A stretch of 64,000 bases of DNA from Shewanella mangrovi (GTDB lineage Bacteria; Pseudomonadota; Gammaproteobacteria; Enterobacterales; Shewanellaceae), in the NCBI RefSeq assembly GCF_000753795.1, contig NZ_JPEO01000006.1, forward strand, positions 1-64,000, written 5' to 3'. The position numbers and the translations under genes are program-made. Below the pieces are notes generated by a model, which was not told the DNA's origin, ran no database searches, and saw only the letters and a program-made list of their open reading frames with translations. Each line of letters opens with the position of its first letter. The first letter of the stretch is position 1. Shown here in pieces: positions 43,467 through 53,204 of the stretch.

Positions 43467-44033
43467 TTAATCAAACAGATCACGAATATTGCGAAAATCG
43501 TTCTTGCCCTCTGAAATCTCTTCCGGCGTTAAGCCTGATACTTCGTGCGGGAACACCAACCATTCATCAGACGAGTGAATGAAATAGTCTGGTTTCATTG
43601 GCACAGCAGTATTTTTTGGCTTGTAATATGGGCACGCAATGCGGATATCTTTTGGCAGATTCAGGCGCATGGTTTGCGCCAGTTTTTCTTTCAACGCATG
43701 TACGCTACGACCTGAGTCAAATACGTCATCAACAATCAGCAAGCCATCATCGGCGTTAGCGTTTTCGATGATGTAATGCAGACCATGAACTTTGATCTCT
43801 TTGCTTTGCTTATCGGTACCAATACCGTAGTAAGAAGACGTACGCACGGCAATGTGGTCAGTTTCGACTTGTTTGTAATCAAAGTATTCCTGCACTGCGA
43901 TACCGATTGGAGCACCACCACGCCAGATCCCTACGATAAACTGTGGACGAAAGCCACTTTGGTAAACCTGAGCAGCCAGTCGGAATGAATCCTCTAGCAG
44001 TTCCTGAGCTGTGATATAGCGTTTTTCGATCAT
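43467..44033 (-). CDS. Phosphoribosyltransferase, hypoxanthine/xanthine type
   Basis: A 188-residue PRPP-dependent transferase that probably salvages a purine base. The PRPP motif is LLIVDDVFDSGRS, preceded by the PRTase loop IVGIWRGGAPIG. The C-terminal hood has PDYFIHSSDEWLVFPHE, where Trp and Phe would stack on a purine. Whether hypoxanthine, xanthine or guanine is preferred cannot be told. The ATG at 44033 fits the family; an open frame continues upstream to 44234 but is low-quality sequence. Confidence 0.82.
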   Translation of the reverse strand: MIEKRYITAQELLEDSFRLAAQVYQSGFRPQFIVGIWRGGAPIGIAVQEYFDYKQVETDHIAVRTSSYYGIGTDKQSKEIKVHGLHYIIENANADDGLLIVDDVFDSGRSVHALKEKLAQTMRLNLPKDIRIACPYYKPKNTAVPMKPDYFIHSSDEWLVFPHEVSGLTPEEISEGKNDFRNIRDLFD

Positions 44034-44449
44034 CGCCACGACCCCGAATGTTAACAAAGAGATAATTTGCCGCAGTGTCATGCGGACAGACAAGGCGCAT
44101 TGGCTACGCGCCTTGGGATGTTGGGCGCGAATTCTAACGCAAATCCGCCGCCGATGCTTCGCTTTATCGCACCACTTTTGTGAGACGCGGCAAATTAATG
44201 TGGGTAGATGTTCGCCAATCGCTAAATTTGCCAACCTTGCACTACCGCATCAAAGGTAACGCATTTATAACGAACATTGAAGCCGCTACTTTTACGGCGC
44301 ATTTGCTCAACTTTATGTTACGTCCTTGTGAGGTTATGCCTGCGTCAACGCGGGTTTGATACATACCTCATCGCCCCTTTCTGCGTCAGTTCACATTTTG
44401 GTTGCACTCACGATCCACTGTGGCATAGTAGAAAAAATCGACTTTCAGG
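44034..44449. other. Intergenic region, phosphoribosyltransferase / DnaJ-related gene
   Basis: About 416 bp between divergent genes. There is a hairpin AAGGCGC-attggctac-GCGCCTT (44092-44114) near the phosphoribosyltransferase, which may lie in its leader RNA. I see no tRNA, no convincing small gene and no recognised operator here. Confidence 0.5.
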
Positions 44450-45109
44450 ATGAATGACGCCATGTTGCTTGCTAAACCCGCCATTGCTGAGAAAGTTCAG
44501 GAAGCGAATGCCGACATCAAATGTCTGCGCGAAGACAATCCGCTGATTTGGCCACTGATGACGCTCTTTAAGACATCCGTGCGCAGTTGGAAAGTGCATC
44601 ATCTTGCCACTGAGCTGCAGCAACGCGGCCTCATGCATCACCTCGACGACTCTCCCGAAAAAGACCTGTTCAAACGTAATTTTTTACTGATGAATGCCCT
44701 CTATGAATTACAAGAAATGCTGCTGCCCGAACAATGGCTACAGGTCAAATCGATGGACATTCAGCTATTTCGTTTAGCGCCATCTAACGTGCTATTGCTG
44801 CAACACCAAGACCAAGCATTAAGAGAATATTACCTTGACTGGCGCAACTACGATACCTGCGCCAATGTGGTTAAAGAGATGCTGGCGTCGTTCTGGCACT
44901 CCTACGAAAAATATATTGGTGCCAATCCCAAACGCCTTGCGCATATGGATGCGCTGAAAGTCATGGAGCTGGAACTTGATGCCAGCGATCGTGATATTCG
45001 CCGCCAATGGCGTAAACTGGCGCTGCGTTGGCATCCTGATCGCCCGGACGGCGATGCAGTAAAATTCCGCCAGATCTGCGAGGCTTGGCAGGCGCTCAAA
45101 GCCAGCTGA
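44450..45109 (+). CDS. DnaJ-related co-chaperone (DNAJ_related N-domain plus J-domain)
   Basis: A 219-residue protein. Residues 1-160 match the DNAJ_related N-terminal family (NPLIWPLMTLFKTSVRSWKVHHLATELQQRG, LDWRNYDTCANVVKEML). Residues 165-219 are a J-domain with the HPD motif (KLALRWHPDRPDG), so it should stimulate DnaK ATPase activity. There is no Gly/Phe region or zinc finger. A second in-frame ATG at 44462 is better placed relative to AGGA and may be the true start. Confidence 0.85.
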   Translation: MNDAMLLAKPAIAEKVQEANADIKCLREDNPLIWPLMTLFKTSVRSWKVHHLATELQQRGLMHHLDDSPEKDLFKRNFLLMNALYELQEMLLPEQWLQVKSMDIQLFRLAPSNVLLLQHQDQALREYYLDWRNYDTCANVVKEMLASFWHSYEKYIGANPKRLAHMDALKVMELELDASDRDIRRQWRKLALRWHPDRPDGDAVKFRQICEAWQALKAS

Positions 45110-45225
45110 AACCTGTGCCATTTCACAGTTATCACTAAAAAATCATTGTTTAATATTGGATTAAGTCAAAATACCTAATCTCAATCCAATCAAGCCTATT
45201 AGTTCGCGAAATCAAGGAGTCTATT

Positions 45226-45939
45226 TTGCTGAAACCTGCTCTGGCCGTGCTACTCCTCGCTGGTGCCTCTGTTACTGCCCACGCCACAGAATTTGTTGAA
45301 GGTAAACAATATGTTCAGGTGGCTGACAAAGCGAGTGACACTCCCAAAGTCACTGAGTATTTCTCGTTTTATTGCCCACATTGCAACATGATGTCGAAGA
45401 AATACATCACTTTTATCAAGGCGAAAATCAAACCGGAAATCGCCTTTGATGATGCACATGTCGACTTTATGAATAGTGCGATCGGCACTGAAGTGATGCG
45501 CTCACTGGCTGTAATGAAAACGCTGGGATTGGAAAAGCAACTGACACCTGCCATGTTCACTGCGATTCAAGGCGAAGATGAACACAACCATAATCACAAA
45601 TCCACTATCCAAAGCCGTGACGATATCAAGCAAGTATTCGCCACTGCTGGCGTAGATGCCGCGCAATATGACCAAATCGCGGATAGCAGCGAAACCACCG
45701 ATATGATCAATAGCTGGCGCCAACAACAAAATACCTTCAGTATTGATTCAATCCCTACCTTTATCGTTAATGATAAATACCGCATCAATCTGGAAGAGAT
45801 TAAGTCGATTGCCGAGCTGACGGAGCTGATGGACTACCTCGCAACCGAGAAACCTGAAAAGAAATCAGGCGGTAGCGTCGGTTGGTTATTTTTAGCCTTT
45901 GCTGGCATGGCGGCCATTAGCCGTCGTCGTCTCAGTTAA
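45226..45939 (+). CDS. DsbA-like thiol:disulfide oxidoreductase with GlyGly-CTERM tail
   Basis: A 237-residue exported protein that should oxidise cysteine pairs in envelope proteins. The signal peptide is residues 1-20 (ending AHA). The thioredoxin fold carries CPHC at 50-53 and the cis-proline SIPTF near 177, both typical of DsbA. A His-rich loop EHNHNHK (119-125) is unusual. The C-terminus has GGS (215-217), a hydrophobic helix (about 218-231) and RRR (233-235), the GlyGly-CTERM pattern recognised by rhombosortase. The start is a TTG with AAGGAG 6 nt before it. Confidence 0.9.
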   Translation: MLKPALAVLLLAGASVTAHATEFVEGKQYVQVADKASDTPKVTEYFSFYCPHCNMMSKKYITFIKAKIKPEIAFDDAHVDFMNSAIGTEVMRSLAVMKTLGLEKQLTPAMFTAIQGEDEHNHNHKSTIQSRDDIKQVFATAGVDAAQYDQIADSSETTDMINSWRQQQNTFSIDSIPTFIVNDKYRINLEEIKSIAELTELMDYLATEKPEKKSGGSVGWLFLAFAGMAAISRRRLS

Positions 45940-45956
45940 TGATTAGATTCACCAGT

Positions 45957-45983
45957 AAAAAGGCCTCAATTGAGGCCTTTTTT
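45957..45983. terminator. Terminator between the dsbA-like gene and mrcB
   Basis: AAAAAAGGCCTC-aatt-GAGGCCTTTTTTG, a symmetric hairpin between convergent genes. Confidence 0.88.
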
Positions 45984-46004
45984 GTGTGCATGTATTCGCT
46001 GTCT

Positions 46005-48314
46005 TCAATTACCCAGTAAACGCTGCCACCACGACTTTGGTTTGCCGCAGTTAGCCGCAGGGTGATAGCTGTCGGCTAAGGCAGGCACCTTTACCACAGA
46101 ACCACAATCTGCGCCCATCGCAGCCCCGGTATCACGGTCAAAATAGCCTTGAACTATGCCATTTTCTGGTGGCAATCGCAGCGACAATGGCGCCCGATTA
46201 CGCAGAAACTGACGATAAACCGCCATGGCGCCACTGCTGCCATAGAGCGATGTTTTACCATTGTCATCACGACCCACCCAAACAACAGCGACGTTACGTT
46301 CATCTATGCCAGCAAACCAGGAATCACGGCGATCATTACTTGTGCCTGTTTTCCCCGCAAGGGTGACATAAGGGAAGGCTTCACCGAGTTTTGCCGCCGT
46401 GCCAGATTCCACCACTTTGGTCATAGCGTATTGCACCAGATAATCGACGCTCGGATCTATCGCCTGATGTTGCGCTAAGGCTGTCGCAGTAATCGGCTGA
46501 TTATCTTTATCCAGCACTTGGGTCACTGCCGCCAACTGACGGTAACGCCCTCGAGAAGCAATGGTTTGGTACATTTGCGCCACCATCAATGGCGAGCCAT
46601 TAATCGCGCCAAGCAACATCGACGGATAGCGGTTGATATTGTCCTGCCAGCCTGCCTGCTTCAGTGTCGTAGCGACTGCATCAAGCCCCAACGCCATTCC
46701 TAAGTTAACCGTGGGTACGTTCATCGACTTTTTCAGTGCTGTCAGCAGTGGCACTTGGCCACTAAACTGGCGGTCATCGTTTTGCGGTGACCAGGTTTCG
46801 CCACGTTCGTTGGTCAGTGTAATTGGCTCATCTTTCAATGGCGTCACCAGATTGTAATGCCCAGGCTGCGACAACGCTGTTGCATAAACAAACGGTTTCA
46901 CCAATGAACCAATGGGACGACGAATATCGCTGGCGCGGTTAAAGCCGTAATAAGAAGGCACACGATCTCCCACCATCGCGGCAATTCCAGCCGAATATCG
47001 GTCGCTCACCACCATGCCGGTTTGCAACTGATATTTTTCAGCATTGAGCGACGTTAAGGTTTGTTGTACCGCTTTCTCTGCCGCTTCCTGCGCCAACGGA
47101 TCGAGTGTGGTGTAAACCTTAACTCCCGATTGTTTTAACAATGCTTCACCGTAGCGATCGCGCAGCTCTTGCTTCACTTGCGCAAAAAACGCCGGCAGCT
47201 TTTGATGCACTGGCCGCTCGGCATCACGTAGCGCTAATGGAGATGATGCCGCTAGCTGATATTGCTTAGCGGTGATTTTGCCGCCTTCCATCAACAGTCG
47301 CAGCACCAGGTCACGGCGTTGCTGCGCCCGTTTCGGGTAACGCCACGGGTTGTAATATGACGGACCTTTAATCACCGCCACCAAAAAGGCCTGCTGCGCT
47401 AAGGTCAGCTCACCGATTGGCCGCCCAAAATAGAACTGAGAGGCCAACCCCATACCATGAATGGCACGGCTATGATCTTGGCCCATATAGACTTCATTAA
47501 GATACGCTTCGAGAATTTCCTCTTTGCTATAGCGGAAATCAATAATCAATGCCATCAAGGCTTCGCGCACCTTACGAATGAGCGAACGCTCACTGCTAAG
47601 GAAAAAGTTTTTCGCCAACTGCTGAGTTAAGGTCGACCCGCCCTGTACAGTGCGGCCAGCCGTAATATTCACCATCGCTGCGCGCAGAATTGCCAACGGA
47701 TTGATCCCAAAGTGTTCATAGAAGGTACGGTCTTCAGTCAAAATCAGCGCTTCTATCACCATAGGTGGCATCTCGGCTGTTGGCACGAATAACCGGTCTT
47801 CGCCGTCACCTGTGACAATCCTATCGAGCAGCACAGGCTCAAGATGAAACACTGCCAGTTGCCGACTATCTTCAGCACGGTTCACTGAGGTGACGCCGTT
47901 ACTGTCAAAACTGATCATTACCCGCTGCTCGGGTTGTTTGCCCTCAGGGTGCAAGAAAGGACGACGCCATACGTCCACTTTACTGCTTGATGCGGAGAAC
48001 TCGCCAACCTGACGAGGATTGGCCACCTTGCGATAGCCAAGCAGTTTTAGCTCATCAATCAGTTGTTGGTGGCTCACCGGCGCACCGGGATAGATCGACA
48101 TAGAACGACTGAAGATCTGCGCTGGCAAATACCATTTTTGCCCTTCAAATTTGCGCGCAATGATTTGATCAAGATAGATGCTGTAAACCACCAGCACTGC
48201 GATAACCACTAACGCGAGTTTCCAGCCTATCGACCACAGCTTGCGCCAGACCGATGGCTTTGTTGATTTGTTAGCGCGCGGCTTTCCCTGAGTTTTTTTG
48301 GTTGTTTTTGCCAT
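46005..48314 (-). CDS. mrcB: Penicillin-binding protein 1B
   Basis: A bifunctional peptidoglycan synthase of 769 residues. A basic cytoplasmic tail and one transmembrane helix (about 25-47) come first, then the UB2H domain (YPGAPVSHQQLIDELKLLGYRKV, about 74-150), which is the docking site for LpoB. The GT51 glycosyltransferase has EDRTFYEHFGINP and GGSTLTQQLAKNFFLS, and the transpeptidase has the Ser of GSLVKPF, SMN and KTGTS. It follows hrpB by 15 bp. LpoB, its activator, is also encoded in this window. Confidence 0.96.
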   Translation of the reverse strand: MAKTTKKTQGKPRANKSTKPSVWRKLWSIGWKLALVVIAVLVVYSIYLDQIIARKFEGQKWYLPAQIFSRSMSIYPGAPVSHQQLIDELKLLGYRKVANPRQVGEFSASSSKVDVWRRPFLHPEGKQPEQRVMISFDSNGVTSVNRAEDSRQLAVFHLEPVLLDRIVTGDGEDRLFVPTAEMPPMVIEALILTEDRTFYEHFGINPLAILRAAMVNITAGRTVQGGSTLTQQLAKNFFLSSERSLIRKVREALMALIIDFRYSKEEILEAYLNEVYMGQDHSRAIHGMGLASQFYFGRPIGELTLAQQAFLVAVIKGPSYYNPWRYPKRAQQRRDLVLRLLMEGGKITAKQYQLAASSPLALRDAERPVHQKLPAFFAQVKQELRDRYGEALLKQSGVKVYTTLDPLAQEAAEKAVQQTLTSLNAEKYQLQTGMVVSDRYSAGIAAMVGDRVPSYYGFNRASDIRRPIGSLVKPFVYATALSQPGHYNLVTPLKDEPITLTNERGETWSPQNDDRQFSGQVPLLTALKKSMNVPTVNLGMALGLDAVATTLKQAGWQDNINRYPSMLLGAINGSPLMVAQMYQTIASRGRYRQLAAVTQVLDKDNQPITATALAQHQAIDPSVDYLVQYAMTKVVESGTAAKLGEAFPYVTLAGKTGTSNDRRDSWFAGIDERNVAVVWVGRDDNGKTSLYGSSGAMAVYRQFLRNRAPLSLRLPPENGIVQGYFDRDTGAAMGADCGSVVKVPALADSYHPAANCGKPKSWWQRLLGN

Positions 48315-48329
48315 TAGTTATTGCTGAGC

Positions 48330-50861
48330 CTACTGATTCAGTGTGCGTTTTTTAGTGAATTTAGTTGCTTGCGTATTAGCCGGATCATCTGGCCAAAGAT
48401 GCTTAGGATAGCGACCACGCATCTCCTTTTTCACCTCCACATAAGGCCCGGCCCAAAAGCTGGCTAAGTCAGAGGTTAATGCCAATGGTCGCTGTGCCGG
48501 AGATAACAACTCCATCGTGACCACCAGAGTATCGTTTAATAGTCTTGGGCTGTGCGCCATACCCAGCGCTTCTTGCAGGCGAACGCTAAGTAATGCCCTG
48601 CCCGCATTGTCATAACGAATTGGCGCGCGTGTTCCCGTCGCCATCGGCCAAAGCTCCGGTAGCCATTGGTCAAGCTGCTGTCGCTTAGACCATTCCAGCG
48701 CATGCAGTAATGTACTGCCGATATTAAGTCCAGCTAACTGAGTGACATTGCGAATATCGGTCAGAAACGGCGCCAGCCAAATATCCAGATTGTCCAATAG
48801 CCAAGTGTCATCCATGGCGTTGAAACTCGCATCGACAGATCTTGCAATGGCCAACCTGTACTGTAGCTGTCTTGTGCGCTCATCCATATTAAGCACCGAC
48901 AAACCTTTACGGCGAATATAGCCAATAAAACCGCTCACTCGAAGTTCATCGCTGAGTGGCATGGTGTCCGTTTTAAGAATTAACTTGCCAAGGCACAGTT
49001 GTCTTTCCGCCTGCATACGGCCACGTTGTTCATGCCATAATGCAACCTCTTGCCATCGGCACAGATAGGCAAGTTCTTCGGTAAACAAGCTTTCAGGCAA
49101 TTCACACGCAAGCCAAACACGGCCAGCACTGCGACCTTGTTGTTCTTGAAAATCCGCCACCACTAACCAATCAGCCTGATTAAGAGCATCGTGCTGCGGC
49201 AATTCCACCCCAGTGCCATTAGCCAATAAAAAGCCCTGTTGGCCACGAGCTTTGGCAATGCGATCCGGAAAAGCGAACGCCAGTAGCATCGCCACATCAT
49301 GTCGGTTAGCCGCTTGTACCAATTCACTCGGTGACAGTGTCAGATGAAAACGCTGCAACCAATTACGACACAAACGTCCGGCTAAACCAGAGGTAGCACT
49401 GGCGAGACAGCGCTGAATATCACAGCTGTTCGAACTGACATTGCCATCCAGCAAGGCCGCTAACAAACAGGCTAATCCCAGCAATTGCGGCTGTTGGCGG
49501 CTTGATGCCAAAGCTTGGGCTTTAACCAACATATGCGCTAAGCGTACCGACGCGCCCAAGCCGTAAGCTTGACGTCCAAGCGCTGTCATATTGCGCTGGC
49601 TATCGACTAAGTCAAGATTTTGCAGTAATTCCCAAGCGACACTTTCGTTGGCAGCATTAGGTGCGGTTAACAGCAGCAAGTCACTGATCGACTTAACGCC
49701 CCAATTCGCTGCTTCAAACGCCATGCCCAGCAGATCGCTGGTCACGATTTCGGGCTCATCAGCGTTCAGTAATCGTTCTTGTTCCTCTAGGCTCCATAAG
49801 CGCAAACAAAATCCCGCGCTCAAACGCCCCGCGCGGCCACTGCGCTGAGTGGCAGATGCTTGGCTTATGCGCTTTAAGCTTAAGCGGGTGACCGCAGTTT
49901 TAGGGTTAAAACTGGCGTGTCGCTTATAACCGCTGTCGACCACCATAGTAATGCCGTCGATGGTCAAACTGGATTCTGCGACATTTGTGGATAGCACCAC
50001 TTTCTGCTGCCCTGCGCGCGCTGGCGCAATCGCCGCGTCTTGCTCAGCAGCGTCCAGTTCACCATATAGAGGATAAATAGCTACATGCGCGGCCACGCGC
50101 CCGTTTAGATACTCAGCTAACTGCAGAATCTCACGTTTACCCGGTAAAAATGCCAGCAGCGAACCTGCAGCTTGCTCCGCCGAAGCCCCTAAAGCCTGTG
50201 CCGTATCGACCTGTAGTAACGCGGTGATCATTCTGCCCATATGCAGTAACCACTCGGGCATCGCACTTGGGCTTGCCTGCACTTTGGGTGCCTGATAAGC
50301 AATAGTGACGGGAAAACTTCGCCCTTCACTGACCAATTTCGATGCCAGCGGCATCAGCTCTGCCAGCGGTAAACCTTGAAGGGTGGCTGACATTGCCACA
50401 ATGGTCAGATCATCGCGCAGCGATTGTTGTACCTCTAGCGCTAATGCTAAGCCTAAATCTGTGCTCAGGTGCCGCTCGTGGATTTCATCGAAGATGATCA
50501 TCGCCACACCATCCAGCGTTGGATCTTGCTGGATCATGCGCGTTAGAACACCCTCGGTGATGATTTCAAGCCGCGTGTTAGCACTCACTCGGCTTTCACC
50601 GCGGACACGGTAACCTATCTGCTCGCCTAATGCTTGCTGACGTTGTTTTGCCAAAAAATGGGCGATGCTACGAGCTGCGACTCGACGCGGTTCCAGTAAC
50701 AGAATGCGACCGTCAATTTCGGGCCAATCGAGCATGGCATATGGCAACGCCGTCGATTTACCTGCACCGGTAGGCGCTTCAATGATCAATTGTCGTTGCG
50801 TTGACAGGGCTTGGCGCACAGCTGGCAACAGGACTTGAATGGGTAGATGTTCCAAAATCAA
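48330..50861 (-). CDS. hrpB: ATP-dependent helicase HrpB
   Basis: A DEAH/RHA-family helicase of about 843 residues. Motif I is APTGAGKST, motif II DEIHERH, motif III SATL, and motif VI QRSGRAGR. The family's C-terminal domain follows (ending WPDDPANTQATKFTKKR, a typical HrpB tail). The biological substrate is uncertain. No ATG fits; the reading begins at a TTG (50861), with a second TTG two codons later, so the exact start is unsure. mrcB follows, as in E. coli. Confidence 0.93.
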   Translation of the reverse strand: MILEHLPIQVLLPAVRQALSTQRQLIIEAPTGAGKSTALPYAMLDWPEIDGRILLLEPRRVAARSIAHFLAKQRQQALGEQIGYRVRGESRVSANTRLEIITEGVLTRMIQQDPTLDGVAMIIFDEIHERHLSTDLGLALALEVQQSLRDDLTIVAMSATLQGLPLAELMPLASKLVSEGRSFPVTIAYQAPKVQASPSAMPEWLLHMGRMITALLQVDTAQALGASAEQAAGSLLAFLPGKREILQLAEYLNGRVAAHVAIYPLYGELDAAEQDAAIAPARAGQQKVVLSTNVAESSLTIDGITMVVDSGYKRHASFNPKTAVTRLSLKRISQASATQRSGRAGRLSAGFCLRLWSLEEQERLLNADEPEIVTSDLLGMAFEAANWGVKSISDLLLLTAPNAANESVAWELLQNLDLVDSQRNMTALGRQAYGLGASVRLAHMLVKAQALASSRQQPQLLGLACLLAALLDGNVSSNSCDIQRCLASATSGLAGRLCRNWLQRFHLTLSPSELVQAANRHDVAMLLAFAFPDRIAKARGQQGFLLANGTGVELPQHDALNQADWLVVADFQEQQGRSAGRVWLACELPESLFTEELAYLCRWQEVALWHEQRGRMQAERQLCLGKLILKTDTMPLSDELRVSGFIGYIRRKGLSVLNMDERTRQLQYRLAIARSVDASFNAMDDTWLLDNLDIWLAPFLTDIRNVTQLAGLNIGSTLLHALEWSKRQQLDQWLPELWPMATGTRAPIRYDNAGRALLSVRLQEALGMAHSPRLLNDTLVVTMELLSPAQRPLALTSDLASFWAGPYVEVKKEMRGRYPKHLWPDDPANTQATKFTKKRTLNQ

Positions 50862-50944
50862 CGATGAGTGACGAGAGAAAGGCCTAGTGTAACCAGTTTG
50901 CTAGTGACTAGCTAACGCAGTGGGTGAATTGTTGGGCAACTGAG

Positions 50945-53116
50945 TTACTTGAGTAATGAGGTTATTTGGGTCAGCGGCATCGGCTTATGAATCGCATAAC
51001 CTTGAGCGTAATCTACGCCAATATGTTCAAGCTCGGTGAGGATTTGCGCTGACTCGACAAACTCAGCCACAGTCGCAAATTGCAACTCTTGCGCGAGCTG
51101 GCAAACGGCCGCCACAATGGCTCTGTCGGCATTATCTTGGCAGAGATTCACTACAAATTGCCCATCAATTTTCACGTAATCTAATGCGAGCTTTTTAAGA
51201 TAGGAAAATGATGAAAATCCTGCGCCAAAGTCATCCATCGCTAATTTGCATCCTAAGCACTGCAACATATCTAACAGCTTACAAGCTTGCTCCACTTGAG
51301 TAAGCACTGCAGTTTCAGTAATTTCAAAACACAAGGTTTTCGCCAAATCGGCTTCGGCAAGTAGTTGTTTCTCCAACCACTCCATAAACTCGTGGTCACC
51401 GATTGAGGCCGCAGACAGGTTGACCGAAATCTGTTCACATTGTTGCCAAAGTTCAGGATGGGTATTTCCCCAGCGCAGCAGGTTATCGATCACCCAGCGA
51501 TCAACTCGCGCCACTAAGTCGTAGCGCTCCGCCGCCGGGAAAAATACGCCCGGCGACAGCAGTTCACCGTTGTCACGTTTCATCCGTAATAAGATTTCTA
51601 AATGTAGCCCGTTTGCGGGCCGATTCACGGCACGGATTTCCTGAAAGTAAAGCTGAAAGCGGTCATTGGCCAGCGCCTCAATAATCTCCAGTGATGCCGT
51701 CATCTCGGTATAAAAACGCTTAAAGCGATTGTCGCGTTCATCGTAAACTTGGTATTGATTGCGTCCGGCATCTTTAGCTAAACGACAAGCGGCATCTGCC
51801 TGCGCCATTACGGTATAGATATCGTCCTCTGAACGCTCCATGGGCGCGATGCCGATGCTGGCAGAGACTTTATGCTCACGTCCTTGCCAGCTAAATTGAT
51901 GACCACGGATCTGACTACAAATACGCTCGGCAATCACGGTAGCAGAGTCACGATTACACGCATGCATAAGGATACCAAATTCATCGCCGCCGAGTCTGGC
52001 CACAATATCCCCTTTGCGCACCAGTAACTTAAGCCGCTCGGCAATCTGGCAAATCAGTCGATCGCCGGCCATATGGCCGCTCATATTATTGATCACGCGA
52101 AACTGGTCTAAGTCGACAAAGGCAATACACACTGGCGTTTGATCATGTTCCATCAACAAACGCTGCAGCAGATCTTCAAAATGGGTGCGGTTGGGCAGTC
52201 CGGTCAGTGCGTCATAATTTGCGTGAAACGATAGTTCTGAGGCGAGACGCCGTCGCTCGCTAACATCTTCGGCAATCACAATCAGGTTGCGGCGGTCACT
52301 TTGCGCAGGGTACAGCCCCAAACGTTGCCACGTCATCTCGGCGGCATGTTCAATACCAACTTCGCACCAAGCCTGTCCGAGCACGCCGTCACGCACCATA
52401 GCTAATGTGTCGCGCAGGTTGTCGCGGTCTTCCTCGCGCACCGAGCGTAATAGGTTGCAGGAATCACCGTTCAGCAACGTTTGCTCAGCAATGCGGTTCA
52501 TCATCACCAGTTCATCACCTCGATTCAGTTGAGCGCAGGCCAGCGGTAACTGATGAAATAACTCGTGATAACGCCGCTCACTGACAAGTAATGCCTGTGC
52601 TATTCGGGTTAACTCCATTGCCGCAGCAATTAACGTCTGTGACTGTTGTAATTGCTCAATGAAGTGCTCGCTCCATTCACACTCCTGCTGACAATTCACC
52701 GCGCCAACGGCGATATGTGTTTCCCCCAGTTTTACCGGAGGTAACACCAACAGGCTTTTGACGTGCCATTGGCGCAGCATCTGCTTTTCAGCAATGGCAT
52801 CTTTGGGAAGTTGCGACAGCGATGTTAGCGAAAATAGCTTAGGCTGTTTAACCAGCGCGCGAAAAAATGGCGTATGCCCGAGTGCCCATTCGCGAACGCC
52901 CTGACCCGTATTAAATTGAGATTTGAGATAAAGGTTACGCGCCACTAAGTAGCCGGGCGTGACAACGGGCGACAAAACAAATACACCATCACAGGCCAAT
53001 TGCGCCGAAATTAATTCGAGTGCACGGTCAACATTTTGCTCAAGCGTCACCAACGGCGCATCGTCAAAAAGTTGCATCAACGTTTGCTGTAACGAGGCCG
53101 TGACCTGCTGCGCCAT
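50945..53116 (-). CDS. GAF-PAS-GGDEF-EAL cyclic-di-GMP protein
   Basis: A 723-residue predicted cytoplasmic signalling protein. Order: GAF-like domain (about 15-170), PAS-like domain (about 180-295), GGDEF (about 300-460, intact RLGGDEFGIL) and EAL (about 480-720). In the EAL part the signature reads EILLR (E-x-L-x-R kept), with NLSA, EITET, DDFGAGFSS, VKIDG and AEFVE, so the metal and base residues look complete. It may make or degrade c-di-GMP; which activity dominates is unknown. GGAGGG precedes the ATG. Confidence 0.9.
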   Translation of the reverse strand: MAQQVTASLQQTLMQLFDDAPLVTLEQNVDRALELISAQLACDGVFVLSPVVTPGYLVARNLYLKSQFNTGQGVREWALGHTPFFRALVKQPKLFSLTSLSQLPKDAIAEKQMLRQWHVKSLLVLPPVKLGETHIAVGAVNCQQECEWSEHFIEQLQQSQTLIAAAMELTRIAQALLVSERRYHELFHQLPLACAQLNRGDELVMMNRIAEQTLLNGDSCNLLRSVREEDRDNLRDTLAMVRDGVLGQAWCEVGIEHAAEMTWQRLGLYPAQSDRRNLIVIAEDVSERRRLASELSFHANYDALTGLPNRTHFEDLLQRLLMEHDQTPVCIAFVDLDQFRVINNMSGHMAGDRLICQIAERLKLLVRKGDIVARLGGDEFGILMHACNRDSATVIAERICSQIRGHQFSWQGREHKVSASIGIAPMERSEDDIYTVMAQADAACRLAKDAGRNQYQVYDERDNRFKRFYTEMTASLEIIEALANDRFQLYFQEIRAVNRPANGLHLEILLRMKRDNGELLSPGVFFPAAERYDLVARVDRWVIDNLLRWGNTHPELWQQCEQISVNLSAASIGDHEFMEWLEKQLLAEADLAKTLCFEITETAVLTQVEQACKLLDMLQCLGCKLAMDDFGAGFSSFSYLKKLALDYVKIDGQFVVNLCQDNADRAIVAAVCQLAQELQFATVAEFVESAQILTELEHIGVDYAQGYAIHKPMPLTQITSLLK

Positions 53117-53204
53117 ATATGCCCTCCTTGATTGCGCTGAAACCGAGACATTCCCTGAATTACAGCCTAGTATAGTTAGCGCAATTTGGTAGCAGAGTTG
53201 AGCG

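Noticed and set aside
44034..44234. Long N-terminal extension of the phosphoribosyltransferase
   Set aside because: The extra 67 residues are basic, Cys-rich and unlike the family; MIEKRY at 44033 fits.
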